From Catenulispora sp. (GTDB lineage Bacteria; Actinomycetota; Actinomycetes; Streptomycetales; Catenulisporaceae): DNA of 35,421 bases. Below the pieces are notes generated by a model, which saw only the letters and a list, made by a program, of their open reading frames with translations, had not been told where the DNA came from and made no database searches. The DNA lies in contig JABFWL010000658.1 of assembly GCA_013362315.1 (NCBI GenBank), forward strand, positions 1-35,421. Reading direction: 5' to 3'. Position numbers and translations under genes: made by a program. Shown here one piece after another: positions 25,461-31,972 of the stretch. Every line of letters begins with the position of its first letter. Positions within the stretch are counted from its first letter, which is position 1.

Positions 25461-25868
25461 GGCCCCTCCCCGATGGTGCGTCCGCCACCGGTCAAACCGA
25501 GCTGGCGGAAGTTGAACTTTTTGAGCGCGTTCGGCTAACAAATCACAAGCCACTGACAGTCAAACGGCTGGTGGGAGCGGAAAGACCGATCTACCCCGCT
25601 GGTCTAAACCTGCCCGGCATGGTACGGCACGGAAGAGTTTGGCCGGACACAGATATCCGACTATCGGACGCCTCAGGGGGCCGGCGCAGCACGCAGTCGG
25701 CGCCGCTCTTTCGAACATTTGACCGAGTGCATAGAGCCATCCTTCGCCACAACGATCAGCGGTGTCAACCAGTGAGCCCGCTAGATCTAGTTAGAACTCT
25801 TATAAGGTCACGATCTTAGCCCTGGCCTGGCGTTTTGCGGCGGGAAATTAGGCCGCCGGTTGAACGCA
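25461..25868. other. Non-coding, less GC-rich gap in the element
   Basis: About 400 bp without a convincing gene, visibly poorer in G and C than its surroundings. The frames that cross it have unselected third codon positions. It contains the candidate promoter at 25739-25768 and ends at the hairpin at 25869-25908. It could hold a replication origin, operators or a small RNA; nothing more specific is visible. Confidence 0.6.
25739..25768 (-). promoter_or_regulatory. Candidate promoter for the leftward HTH-ssb genes
   Basis: On the minus strand TTGACA (25768-25763) is followed by an 18-bp spacer and AAGGAT (25744-25739). The -35 is perfect and the -10 has five of six matches to TAGRRT-like sequences. 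It would start transcription about 270 bp before the HTH protein gene. Confidence 0.45.
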
Positions 25869-25908
25869 GAAGACCCGGGCAGCGGCGGCGCCGCGGGCCC
25901 GGGTCTTC
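25869..25908 (-). terminator. Hairpin after the 126-residue hypothetical gene
   Basis: A perfect 12-bp stem (25869-25880 with 25897-25908) with a 16-nt GC-rich loop lies 16 bp after the stop of the gene at 25924. There is no T run, but placement and strength fit a terminator. Confidence 0.75.
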
Positions 25909-25923
25909 GGGTGGGTGTTCGAC

Positions 25924-26304
25924 TCAGCCGTTGCGCAACAGCACCGCGCTGGCATCGAACAAGTAGTTGCGGGCCTCCTCGCTGATCGCGCCGTGCGCGA
26001 CAGCGTTGTCGACCATCGACATGTGGACGCTCAAGGCGGCGTCCCAGCCCCGGTTGAACGCCGGCTCGCTGCCAGCGACCGCCTCGATCATCTCCACTAG
26101 CGCCTCAGCGTGGGCACGTTGGTCGTCCCCGTGCAGGCCGGTGGCGGCGTAGGCGAGCACGGCGGCCATCGCCCCAAGGAACCCGGCGTGCTCGGCTTCC
26201 TGGGTCAGGTCGGCGCCAGCAGCTGAGGCGTTGCGTCGGAGCATTTCGGCGATTCGCTCCCGGTTCTGCTCCGGCGTCACGTCGCCGGCGGTGCTCTCGG
26301 TCAT
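25924..26304 (-). CDS. Hypothetical helical protein
   Basis: A 126-residue unrecognised soluble protein, mostly helical (NRERIAEMLRRNASAAGADLTQEAEHAGFLGAMAAVLAYAATGLHGDDQRAHAEALVEMIEAVAGSEPAFNRGWDAALSVHMSMVDNAVAHGAISEEARNYLFDASAVLLRNG). No cysteines or membrane spans. GGGAG lies a few bases before the ATG, supporting the start. It stands alone between two non-coding gaps, so it is likely a separate small transcription unit with a terminator after it. Confidence 0.7.
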   Translation of the reverse strand: MTESTAGDVTPEQNRERIAEMLRRNASAAGADLTQEAEHAGFLGAMAAVLAYAATGLHGDDQRAHAEALVEMIEAVAGSEPAFNRGWDAALSVHMSMVDNAVAHGAISEEARNYLFDASAVLLRNG

Positions 26305-26549
26305 CGTCGCTCCCTCAAAGCTGTTCCCCCGCGTGATGCAAGGCGCGTTCTACTCGGCGGGTGGCCGCCGATCCCCACGCGCCACATTATTCGTCGGGTC
26401 AGACAATAGCTTGTCGCTGAACGAGTCCGTGCAGGCCAGATGCATGTTTGCCAAGGCTTTAAGCAGCAGTCTGTTGTCAACATTGTCACGACTGCTGGCG
26501 ATAGTAGCGCGCTTGACGCATCCGCCGACAGGTACCTTTGGCGGTGATA
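26305..26549. other. Intergenic gap, less GC-rich
   Basis: About 245 bp between two leftward genes. It contains a minus-strand TTGACA near 26476-26481 and a short dyad GACAA...TTGTC near 26402, but no well-spaced -10. The frames crossing it lack the GC-rich third positions of the true genes. It probably holds the promoter of the 126-residue gene. Confidence 0.4.
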
Positions 26550-27275
26550 CTACGCGTCGTTGCTGTGCGTTTCGCGCGCTGCGACCGGTTCGAACTTGGC
26601 GGTCGTCTTGGTGCGGATCTTAGGGGTGCGCACCGCCCGCTGGAACAGGCCGGCACCGCGAAGGTCCCCGGCAACGGCCAGGCGGCGCGCGAGCGGCGCG
26701 AGTTTCCTGACCGACCAGATGCCGCTGCCGACCCCGATGGCGGCCCTGGCAGTGGTCGCGCCGTCGCGAACCCCGGCCTCGTAGGCGTCACCGTAGCCGG
26801 CGGCCAGGAACCCCGGGGTTCCCTCCGGCGTCCGATACTCCGAGCGCAGGGCCGCAGCGATCAAGGCGATCACCGCGTCGTCGTCGAACACCTTGGTGAC
26901 GGTGTGCCCCCGGGAAAGCTTGTAGCGGGTGCCGTCGGCGCCGTCGACGTACACGGCCTTGCCCTCAACCAGTCCGGTGGTGGCATCGGCGCCGAGGGCA
27001 TCCAGTTCGGCGTCCAGCTCCTCCCGGGCGGCGTTGGCAGCGTCGGTAAGCGCCTTGGCACCGTGATTCAGCATCTCGGCGGCGGCGATCATACGCGGTG
27101 TCACCGCCGCCGGGTCCTGCTCGCGCAGCGCGTTGGCGTGCTCGGTGACGGCGAAGGCCAGAGCGTCCTCGGTCCGGGCGTCCGGATCGTTCGACGCGGC
27201 CAACAGCCGGTGCAGCAGAGCGGTGACGGCTGTCCGGGGGTCGACCGGGACGGCATGGGTCAGGTCATCAGGCAT
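26550..27275 (-). CDS. Hypothetical protein
   Basis: An unrecognised 241-residue soluble protein. The N-terminal half is helical (TAVTALLHRLLAASNDPDARTEDALAFAVTEHANALREQDPAAVTPRMIAAAEMLNHGAKALTDAANAAREELDAELDALGADA). A middle part has strands (GKAVYVDGADGTRYKLSRGHTVTKVFDDDAVIALIAAALRSEYRT) and a Gly/Ala-rich segment follows. The tail is basic. The ATG at 27275 lies inside the end of the upstream gene; the 16-bp overlap suggests coupled translation. It is the last gene of a three-gene cluster (27882 to 26550). Confidence 0.7.
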   Translation of the reverse strand: MPDDLTHAVPVDPRTAVTALLHRLLAASNDPDARTEDALAFAVTEHANALREQDPAAVTPRMIAAAEMLNHGAKALTDAANAAREELDAELDALGADATTGLVEGKAVYVDGADGTRYKLSRGHTVTKVFDDDAVIALIAAALRSEYRTPEGTPGFLAAGYGDAYEAGVRDGATTARAAIGVGSGIWSVRKLAPLARRLAVAGDLRGAGLFQRAVRTPKIRTKTTAKFEPVAARETHSNDA

Positions 27276-27697
27276 ACCGCCTCCGACGCGTTCGGCACCA
27301 CCGGCTCGACGGGCTGGGCTGCGGGGTCCAGATGCGCCAGCCACGCCGTCGCGAGCAGCGCGTTGCGCCGTGCAGCAATGGCCGTGGCGGGGATGACCTG
27401 ATCGAAGCTCCAGGCGCAGCCGGTGCAGGCCAGGTCGTGGGACAGGATCAGCACCGTGCCGACGAGCTCGACCTTGACCCCACCGGGCATCAAAGGGCTG
27501 TGCGCGCCCAGATGCTCGGCGTGGTCCGGGCACAGGTCGATGTCGATCCCCGGACCCTCCGAGCCTGCCGAAGGCTGGCCGCCGGCCACCGTCAGGCGCC
27601 GCCAGGCGGCCGGGATGTCGTCGGGGACGACGAACGTCTGCACGCCGCACCTGGTGACATCGCAGCTGAACCGCAGCGCGGCCGTGGCGACGCTCAC
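27260..27697 (-). CDS. Hypothetical Cys-rich protein
   Basis: The 145-residue protein is not recognised. It contains Cys/His groups FSCDVTRCGVQTF, DLCPDHAEHLG and LACTGCAWSFDQVIPATAIAARRNALLATAWLAHLD. The last is a CxxCxW knuckle followed by a helix, suggesting a zinc-binding unit, as in several phage-like proteins. The start is GTG at 27697 with GGGAGGGAT upstream; it shares the GTGA overlap with the stop of the 62-residue gene. It overlaps the next gene by 16 bp. Confidence 0.7.
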   Translation of the reverse strand: MSVATAALRFSCDVTRCGVQTFVVPDDIPAAWRRLTVAGGQPSAGSEGPGIDIDLCPDHAEHLGAHSPLMPGGVKVELVGTVLILSHDLACTGCAWSFDQVIPATAIAARRNALLATAWLAHLDPAAQPVEPVVPNASEAVCLMT

Positions 27698-27882
27698 CGG
27701 GATCCCTCCCACGTCACGGCCGTGGCGAACAGCGTCAGGAACGGCGAGCCCTCTGCATCGGCCAGCCCGAACAAAACTCCGCCGGGTCTGCGATGCCGGC
27801 CGATGTAGCCGTTGGGCGCCTCGGCCACGACCGGCGGGACGGAGCGCCGGGACTGGTAGGGAACCACCGCAATCTGGGGCAT
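27694..27882 (-). CDS. Hypothetical 62-residue protein
   Basis: A short protein beginning MPQIAVVPYQSRRSVPPVVAEAPNGYIGRHRRPGGVLFGLADAEGSPFLTLFATAVTWEGSR. It has no recognised domain. Support for it is positional: its stop overlaps the GTG start of the next gene by 4 bp, and it begins right after the leader of the cluster. The start has only a weak GA-rich ribosome site. It is the first of three coupled genes. Confidence 0.55.
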   Translation of the reverse strand: MPQIAVVPYQSRRSVPPVVAEAPNGYIGRHRRPGGVLFGLADAEGSPFLTLFATAVTWEGSR

Positions 27883-27925
27883 GGGGGTCTCGATTCAAAT
27901 TGGACAGTTGAACAGGGGAACGGCG

Positions 27926-27960
27926 CGACGCCCGGACCACGTGGTGTGATCCGGGCGTCG
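27926..27960 (-). terminator. Hairpin after the Sak4-like ATPase gene
   Basis: A perfect 11-bp stem (27926-27936 with 27950-27960) lies 16 bp downstream of the ATPase stop and before the 62-residue gene. It has no T run. Confidence 0.75.
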
Positions 27961-27975
27961 CGGCCAGGGAAGTTC

Positions 27976-29583
27976 TCAGGCGGCCTGCGGTTCGGACGCC
28001 TCGGTGCGGGTGGCGACGGCCTGGTACACGGCCTTGCACTGCTCCAGCAGCTCGGTCGCCTCGGCCTGCGGCAGCTTGCCGGAGGCGGCGTGCTGGTGGA
28101 TCAGGGCATGGATCCGGCCGACGTCCTGAAGGCTGTTCCGCTTGGATGCGGCGCGGGAGAGTATCGCCGTCAGCGCGCCGGCCGCCGGGTTCACCGGCGG
28201 CGGAGCACCCAGCTCGGCGCGGCGCTCGGCCACAGCGATGGCCAGGTCGACGAACAGGGCGTTGTTGATCGCGGTGGCGTGGAAGTCCCGGATGAACCGG
28301 GCCTCGACACGGTCCACGGCCTCCAGGTGTTTCGCGTCGGCCAGCGACTTGCCGAAGTCTTCCACCCCAGGCCGGGAACGCGGCGGCTCCACCGCGACCT
28401 GTTCCAGCGCCGGGATCACCAGCAACGCCGATGGTTCCGGCCCGTTCTCTACCTGCTCGGCGCCCTCGGTCGGCTCGCTGGCCTCATCGGCCTGCTCCAG
28501 TGGCTCGGCCTCGCCGGATCCCGGCGCTCGCAGGGCGTTGATGACGGTCTGGGCCTGCTGCGGGTCCAGGTCACGAGGTCCGGAGACGGCGGTACCCAGG
28601 ATTCCCGACACCAGCTGAAGGCGTGAGGGCCCATCGGCCGGGCCGACACGGTCCAGCAGGTCCAGAATCTCGCGTACCTGCTCGGCGCTGGCGCGCGGGC
28701 CGCTGGGTTCGGTCGGGCCGTGGCCGCCCTGGCTGGTGCTCTCGGCTGCGGTCAGAGCGAAGGCGTCCGCCGGGTCCGGTCTCGGCGCGACGTAGATGCG
28801 GGGCTCGGTGGCGCCGGCGGCGTCCAGGCCGAGGCGCTGCATCAGATCGTGGGTGGTGAAGTCGGGGATCAGCCGCTTCTCCCCGCGTGGGATCTGAAGG
28901 CGCAGCGAGCGCACCCCGGAGACCTCGAAGGTGCGGTAGTCCGGCATGGTGATCACGACGTCCACCTCGAACGGCAAGTTTTTCTCCGTCCGGATCTTCC
29001 AGTCCTTGTCCTTGGTGGGGTTGCCGTTGGCGTCCACGATGGTCGTGTGCTCCATGCGGGCGATCAGGAGTACCGGGCCGTCGTGCTGGCGTAGCACGTC
29101 GATGAAGTCGCCCCAGCGCTTCTTGGCCACGTTCCACAGGTCCATGGTGATCGTGGCTTCGCTGTCGGGATCCTTGCGGCGCCGGTTGGCGATGGCCTGG
29201 ATCTCGGCGGTGAGCATCTCCCACAGCTGGGTGACGTTGTCCACAACGATGGCGTTCGGCCGGTCGTCGTACCGCAGCTGCTTGGTCGCCGCCCAAGCGG
29301 CGTACATGATGCCCTTGTAGCTGCCGTCGTGGTCGACGATCTCGTAGTGCGCGCCGGGCACCTCGCCGTAGTGGTTGGCGTCGCCCTCGCCGATCTCGAT
29401 CCAGAACGTGCGGCCGACCATGTCCGAGCCGGAGAACTCGGCGGCGGTGTAGGACTTGCCGCACTTGTGGACGCCGGCCAGCAGCACCAGCGGCCACGGC
29501 GGTTTGCCGGTGGGAAGACGGGTCTTCAGGAACGGGATCGCGGGGTTGTTCGCCGGCGGACCCGGCGGTGCGGCAACGGACAT
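27976..29583 (-). CDS. Sak4-like P-loop ATPase (AAA_24 type) with long C-terminal extension
   Basis: The 535-residue protein has an N-terminal RecA-like P-loop domain. The Walker A motif is GVHKCGKS (37-44) and Walker B is AIVVD (111-115), with ARMEHTTIVDANGNPTKDKDWKIRTEKNLPFEVDVVITM resembling the AAA_24/Sak4 group of phage recombination ATPases. These assist single-strand annealing and work with SSB. Typical members are about 230-300 residues. Here residues from about 250 to 535 form an extension: a helical unit, a Glu/Pro-rich linker and a second helical unit (HTLEAVDRVEARFIRDFH). The extension is unrecognised. AGGAAGG precedes ATG 29583. A consensus promoter and hairpin leader lie upstream. 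The alternative is a RecA/RadA-like protein. Confidence 0.75.
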   Translation of the reverse strand: MSVAAPPGPPANNPAIPFLKTRLPTGKPPWPLVLLAGVHKCGKSYTAAEFSGSDMVGRTFWIEIGEGDANHYGEVPGAHYEIVDHDGSYKGIMYAAWAATKQLRYDDRPNAIVVDNVTQLWEMLTAEIQAIANRRRKDPDSEATITMDLWNVAKKRWGDFIDVLRQHDGPVLLIARMEHTTIVDANGNPTKDKDWKIRTEKNLPFEVDVVITMPDYRTFEVSGVRSLRLQIPRGEKRLIPDFTTHDLMQRLGLDAAGATEPRIYVAPRPDPADAFALTAAESTSQGGHGPTEPSGPRASAEQVREILDLLDRVGPADGPSRLQLVSGILGTAVSGPRDLDPQQAQTVINALRAPGSGEAEPLEQADEASEPTEGAEQVENGPEPSALLVIPALEQVAVEPPRSRPGVEDFGKSLADAKHLEAVDRVEARFIRDFHATAINNALFVDLAIAVAERRAELGAPPPVNPAAGALTAILSRAASKRNSLQDVGRIHALIHQHAASGKLPQAEATELLEQCKAVYQAVATRTEASEPQAA

Positions 29584-29655
29584 GGGGTCCTTCCTGAAGG
29601 GGAACGCGAACGGCCCGCGCGCCGGAGGCGCCAACAGGCCGCAGGAGGCAGCATG

Positions 29656-29688
29656 AAGCCCCCGGATCCTCAGGGAATCCGGGGGCTT
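29656..29688 (-). promoter_or_regulatory. Leader hairpin B before the Sak4-like gene
   Basis: A perfect 12-bp stem pairs 29656-29667 with 29677-29688. On the minus strand it begins AAGCCCCCGGAT and ends ATCCGGGGGCTT. It lies in the 5' leader of the Sak4-like gene, about 70 bp before the start. No T run follows, so termination is uncertain. It is related to hairpin A (29729-29766). Confidence 0.65.
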
Positions 29689-29728
29689 AGAAGGTGAACA
29701 GACGGGTGCGCGGGCTCCGAACGCACCA

Positions 29729-29766
29729 GAGCCCCCCGGGGATCCTGGCGGACACCTCGGGGGCTC
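29729..29766 (-). promoter_or_regulatory. Leader hairpin A before the Sak4-like gene
   Basis: GAGCCCCC (29729-29736) pairs with GGGGGCTC (29759-29766). The 22-nt loop contains CGGGGATCC. On the minus strand it comes first after the predicted transcription start. It shares the AGCCCCC...GGATCC...GGGGGCT layout with hairpin B, so the two look like a duplicated RNA element. Confidence 0.6.
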
Positions 29767-29829
29767 GATGGAGGAAGAAGAAGCGGGTCAGGCGGCCAGC
29801 GGCTACACCTCTACCAACTAACGAAAGAG

Positions 29830-29858
29830 ACCCTACGATCATCAGAGCTGAAGGTCAA
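29830..29858 (-). promoter_or_regulatory. Promoter of the Sak4-like operon
   Basis: On the minus strand TTGACC (29858-29853) is followed by exactly 17 bp and TAGGGT (29835-29830), an exact TAGRRT match. It is the best vegetative-type promoter in the element. Transcription should begin near 29823, giving a leader of about 240 nt that contains hairpins A and B before the start at 29583. Confidence 0.75.
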
Positions 29859-29892
29859 CGCTTTGGCGGAAATTTCGCCGCTGTGACCGTGA

Positions 29893-30912
29893 TCACGCTA
29901 CGCCGGGCAGTGGCTCAAGATCTGCTTGCGCTGTGCCAGCGTTCTCGGCATCGATCGCTGCCGCTTCGGCCACCAGTGCCGGAGCCAGCTGATTCAACAG
30001 GCGAGTTGCCCGGCCGGTGCCGATCCCGAAGGTCCGCACCAACCAGTTCGCTGAGAACGGCCCCTCCGGCCGCAGCCTCTGAGCCTCCAGCATGATCTCC
30101 TGATCCGAGGGCCGGTCGGTCTCCTCGCTCGGTGACCCCACCGGCGACGCCGTGAGCTCACCGGCGTCCTCACCGTCTCTGCCTGGTGAGGCCGGCGGTG
30201 ATATTGGGAGCGGCGCCGTGGCCTCACCGGTGAGTTGCCCAGGATCCGCATTCACCGCGGCGCCGGCCGAGACCTCACCGATCGGGTCGGCCACCGCGAC
30301 TTCGTCAGGAGGCAGCTCACCGCTCGGGTCACCGGCGGGGGCCTGAAGCTCACCGCCAGGACTTGCCGGTGAGGCCGGGCTCACCGGCTCGGCTGCCCTC
30401 CCATTCGCCGGTGAGGCTTGGCCAGGAACGTCGAGCTGTTCTTGGCGGAGCCGGTGGGCACGCGATTGCAGGGCTGCGGTGCACATCAGGGTCGCGCCAT
30501 CGATGGCCAACGGCCCGAACCACACAGTGAGCCTGTCATCGGGGAAGAAGTGCCGGTACAGCCCGGACAGGTGATGGTAGGAGGCGTTCGCGACCGGGGC
30601 GGCGACCAGGACCATCGATACGCACCGCACCGCGGTCCACAGCGGGCCTTGTGACCAGCCTTTCCAGAACATCACCTCGGTGGTGATGAACAGCAGGATC
30701 GGCCAGGCTGCCGACAGCAGCAACGCCCCGATGGGTGGGCTGTAGTGCCCCGGATCCCAGGGCTTGCTGACCGGCCAGGATGGCGGGGCGTTGCGCGGTG
30801 GGATGAAGGCGTAGGCCAGGTTCGCGTACAGGGAATACCCGGCGCCGACGAGCAGACCGGCGTAGACCCAGAACAGCGTGTGTGAGGACGGCGGGTCGTC
30901 GAGGGACGACAT
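29893..30912 (-). CDS. DUF2637-like membrane protein with repeat-encoded tail (Spd-like)
   Basis: The 339-residue protein has four N-terminal membrane helices (about 12-36, 60-82, 92-112, 128-148). The last pair carries NASYHHLSGLYRHFFPDDRLTVWFGPLAIDGATLMCTAAL, similar to the DUF2637 proteins of Streptomyces conjugative elements, where some are called Spd (spread) proteins. A long low-complexity region (about 160-260) rich in Pro, Ala, Gly and the pairs Gly-Glu and Ser-Pro follows, then a short helical domain at the C-terminus (DQEIMLEAQRLRPEGPFSANWLVRTFGIGTGRATRLLNQLAPAL), possibly a winged helix that binds DNA. The low-complexity region coincides with GGTGAG/CTCACC copies. AGAGGAGGA lies about 13 bp before the ATG. 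Confidence 0.72.
   Translation of the reverse strand: MSSLDDPPSSHTLFWVYAGLLVGAGYSLYANLAYAFIPPRNAPPSWPVSKPWDPGHYSPPIGALLLSAAWPILLFITTEVMFWKGWSQGPLWTAVRCVSMVLVAAPVANASYHHLSGLYRHFFPDDRLTVWFGPLAIDGATLMCTAALQSRAHRLRQEQLDVPGQASPANGRAAEPVSPASPASPGGELQAPAGDPSGELPPDEVAVADPIGEVSAGAAVNADPGQLTGEATAPLPISPPASPGRDGEDAGELTASPVGSPSEETDRPSDQEIMLEAQRLRPEGPFSANWLVRTFGIGTGRATRLLNQLAPALVAEAAAIDAENAGTAQADLEPLPGVA
30157..30415. repeat. GGTGAG/CTCACC copies inside the DUF2637-like gene
   Basis: Eleven hexamers fall in 260 bp of coding sequence. CTCACC starts at 30157, 30169, 30223, 30274, 30316, 30349 and 30380. GGTGAG starts at 30185, 30229, 30368 and 30410. The pair at 30223-30234 forms the palindrome CTCACCGGTGAG. 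On the coding strand the copies encode Gly-Glu or Ala-Ser-Pro, which creates the low-complexity protein tail. Confidence 0.85.
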
Positions 30913-30956
30913 GGGCAGCCGGATCCTCCTCTCGGGACGAAGGAACAGGAGAAGGC

Positions 30957-31162
30957 GGTGAGGTCACCGGTGAGCCACATCGGCATCCCGGACCTGACTG
31001 GTGAGCCCTTCAACGAGGCTTCCTGGTGAGATGGAGCGCGTCGGCGGCCTCACCGGTGAGCGGCCCGCGGCGGCACGGTCCCGCAGGCGGCTGGCGGTGG
31101 GACAACGCAGGAGTCCAGCCCTTACCGGTGAGCTCTGCATACGGCGCCGTGTCACCGGTGAG
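30957..31162. repeat. Iteron-like array of GGTGAG in non-coding DNA
   Basis: Seven GGTGAG copies, all in the same direction, start at 30957, 30969, 31000, 31025, 31055, 31127 and 31157. Spacings are 12, 31, 25, 30, 72 and 30 bp. Four are preceded by ACC, giving ACCGGTGAG, and the one at 31049-31060 is the full palindrome CTCACCGGTGAG. The array fills the gap between the DUF2637-like gene and the tandem-HTH gene. Array-like direct repeats of this kind mark plasmid origins (iterons), partition sites or TraB recognition sites. Which one applies is not known. Confidence 0.75.
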
Positions 31163-31192
31163 GCTGGGCGGGGCGATGACGCCGAGGGATCC

Positions 31193-31870
31193 CTACGGCA
31201 GAGGGCTGGCTTCCATTGACTCGACGGATGCGGTGAGCACCCGAAGGCCCAGGCTGGCGAGCGCCGCGTTGAGGATCTCCGGATTCTCTAGAAGCATCTG
31301 CGCGTTCCGCTTCGCGGCGTCGGTGCTCGCAGAGGTCACCGCCGAATCCAAACGGAGCATCGTCACGACCCGGTTGACTGTGGGGGCGTGGTCACCACCG
31401 TTTCGTTGACGCCATCGTGCCTCGGCAGCCGTATCCACCGGGTACCCACGGGTGCCCGCGTCTGCTACGAGTTCTGCGATGTCCCATGCGCGCTTTGACC
31501 CGACCCTGAAGCACGGGAGGGGTGCGTTGCCATGCGTGGCTCGTCCTTGAAACTGCTTCTCGTCGATGGCCAGAATCTCGGCCGCTTCGGCGACACCGAC
31601 AGGAATGGTCCCGCTTGGAACGGATCGGGCTTTCCTGAGCGCCGCCACCTTGGGCTGCAAGATCGTATATCCGGCTGCTTCAAGGCGAGGGATGATCGAG
31701 TCGAGCCTCCAGATTGCACGACCGTTGAGCAGCGCATCGCCCTCGGTCAGCAATGCGCCTGGCATGCCGATCTGGTCTGAGAGTTGGGAAAACCGAGCCC
31801 TGGTCTTCCCCGTGATGTCCGCGAGGTCCACGGGGCCGACGAACACGACGCTGTTGGTGTCGGTGTCCAC
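31193..31870 (-). CDS. Putative DNA-binding protein with two AlpA/MerR-like HTH units
   Basis: The 225-residue protein has two stretches that both resemble AlpA/MerR-type DNA-binding units. The first (about residues 10-68) reads VGPVDLADITGKTRARFSQLSDQIGMP...GRAIWRLDSIIPRLEAAGY. The second (about 88-140) reads IPVGVAEAAEILAIDEKQFQGRATHGNAPLPCFRVGSKRAWDIAELVADAG. A helical C-terminal part follows and probably dimerises. The start is GTG at 31870 because AGGAGG lies six bases upstream; an in-frame ATG at 31936 has none. The gene lies next to the iteron-like array, so it may bind those repeats, as Rep, ParB-type or repressor proteins do. The two-unit reading is my interpretation and was not tested against profiles. 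Confidence 0.6.
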   Translation of the reverse strand: MDTDTNSVVFVGPVDLADITGKTRARFSQLSDQIGMPGALLTEGDALLNGRAIWRLDSIIPRLEAAGYTILQPKVAALRKARSVPSGTIPVGVAEAAEILAIDEKQFQGRATHGNAPLPCFRVGSKRAWDIAELVADAGTRGYPVDTAAEARWRQRNGGDHAPTVNRVVTMLRLDSAVTSASTDAAKRNAQMLLENPEILNAALASLGLRVLTASVESMEASPLP

Positions 31871-31972
31871 GTTCGGCCTCCTGGTCCGGGTGACGCCGAC
31901 GGTTGGGTGTGCGGCGTGTTGGAACCATGTTGCCACGCCCGGACCAGCCCGCCGATCCTGCTCCCGTCCCTG

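Noticed and set aside
25571-25819. Rightward 82-codon frame in the gap
   Set aside because: Codons have no preference for G or C in the third position, unlike all real genes here, and no ribosome site precedes it.
26301-26489. Leftward 62-codon frame ending with a 4-bp overlap at the start of the 126-residue gene
   Set aside because: The overlap looks suggestive, but third positions are AT-rich and the start lacks a ribosome site. It more likely is the promoter region.
29795-29830. tRNA-like stretch (minus strand AGTTGGTAGAGG)
   Set aside because: It resembles a D-loop, but no acceptor stem, anticodon stem or T-loop (TTCGA) can be paired around it.
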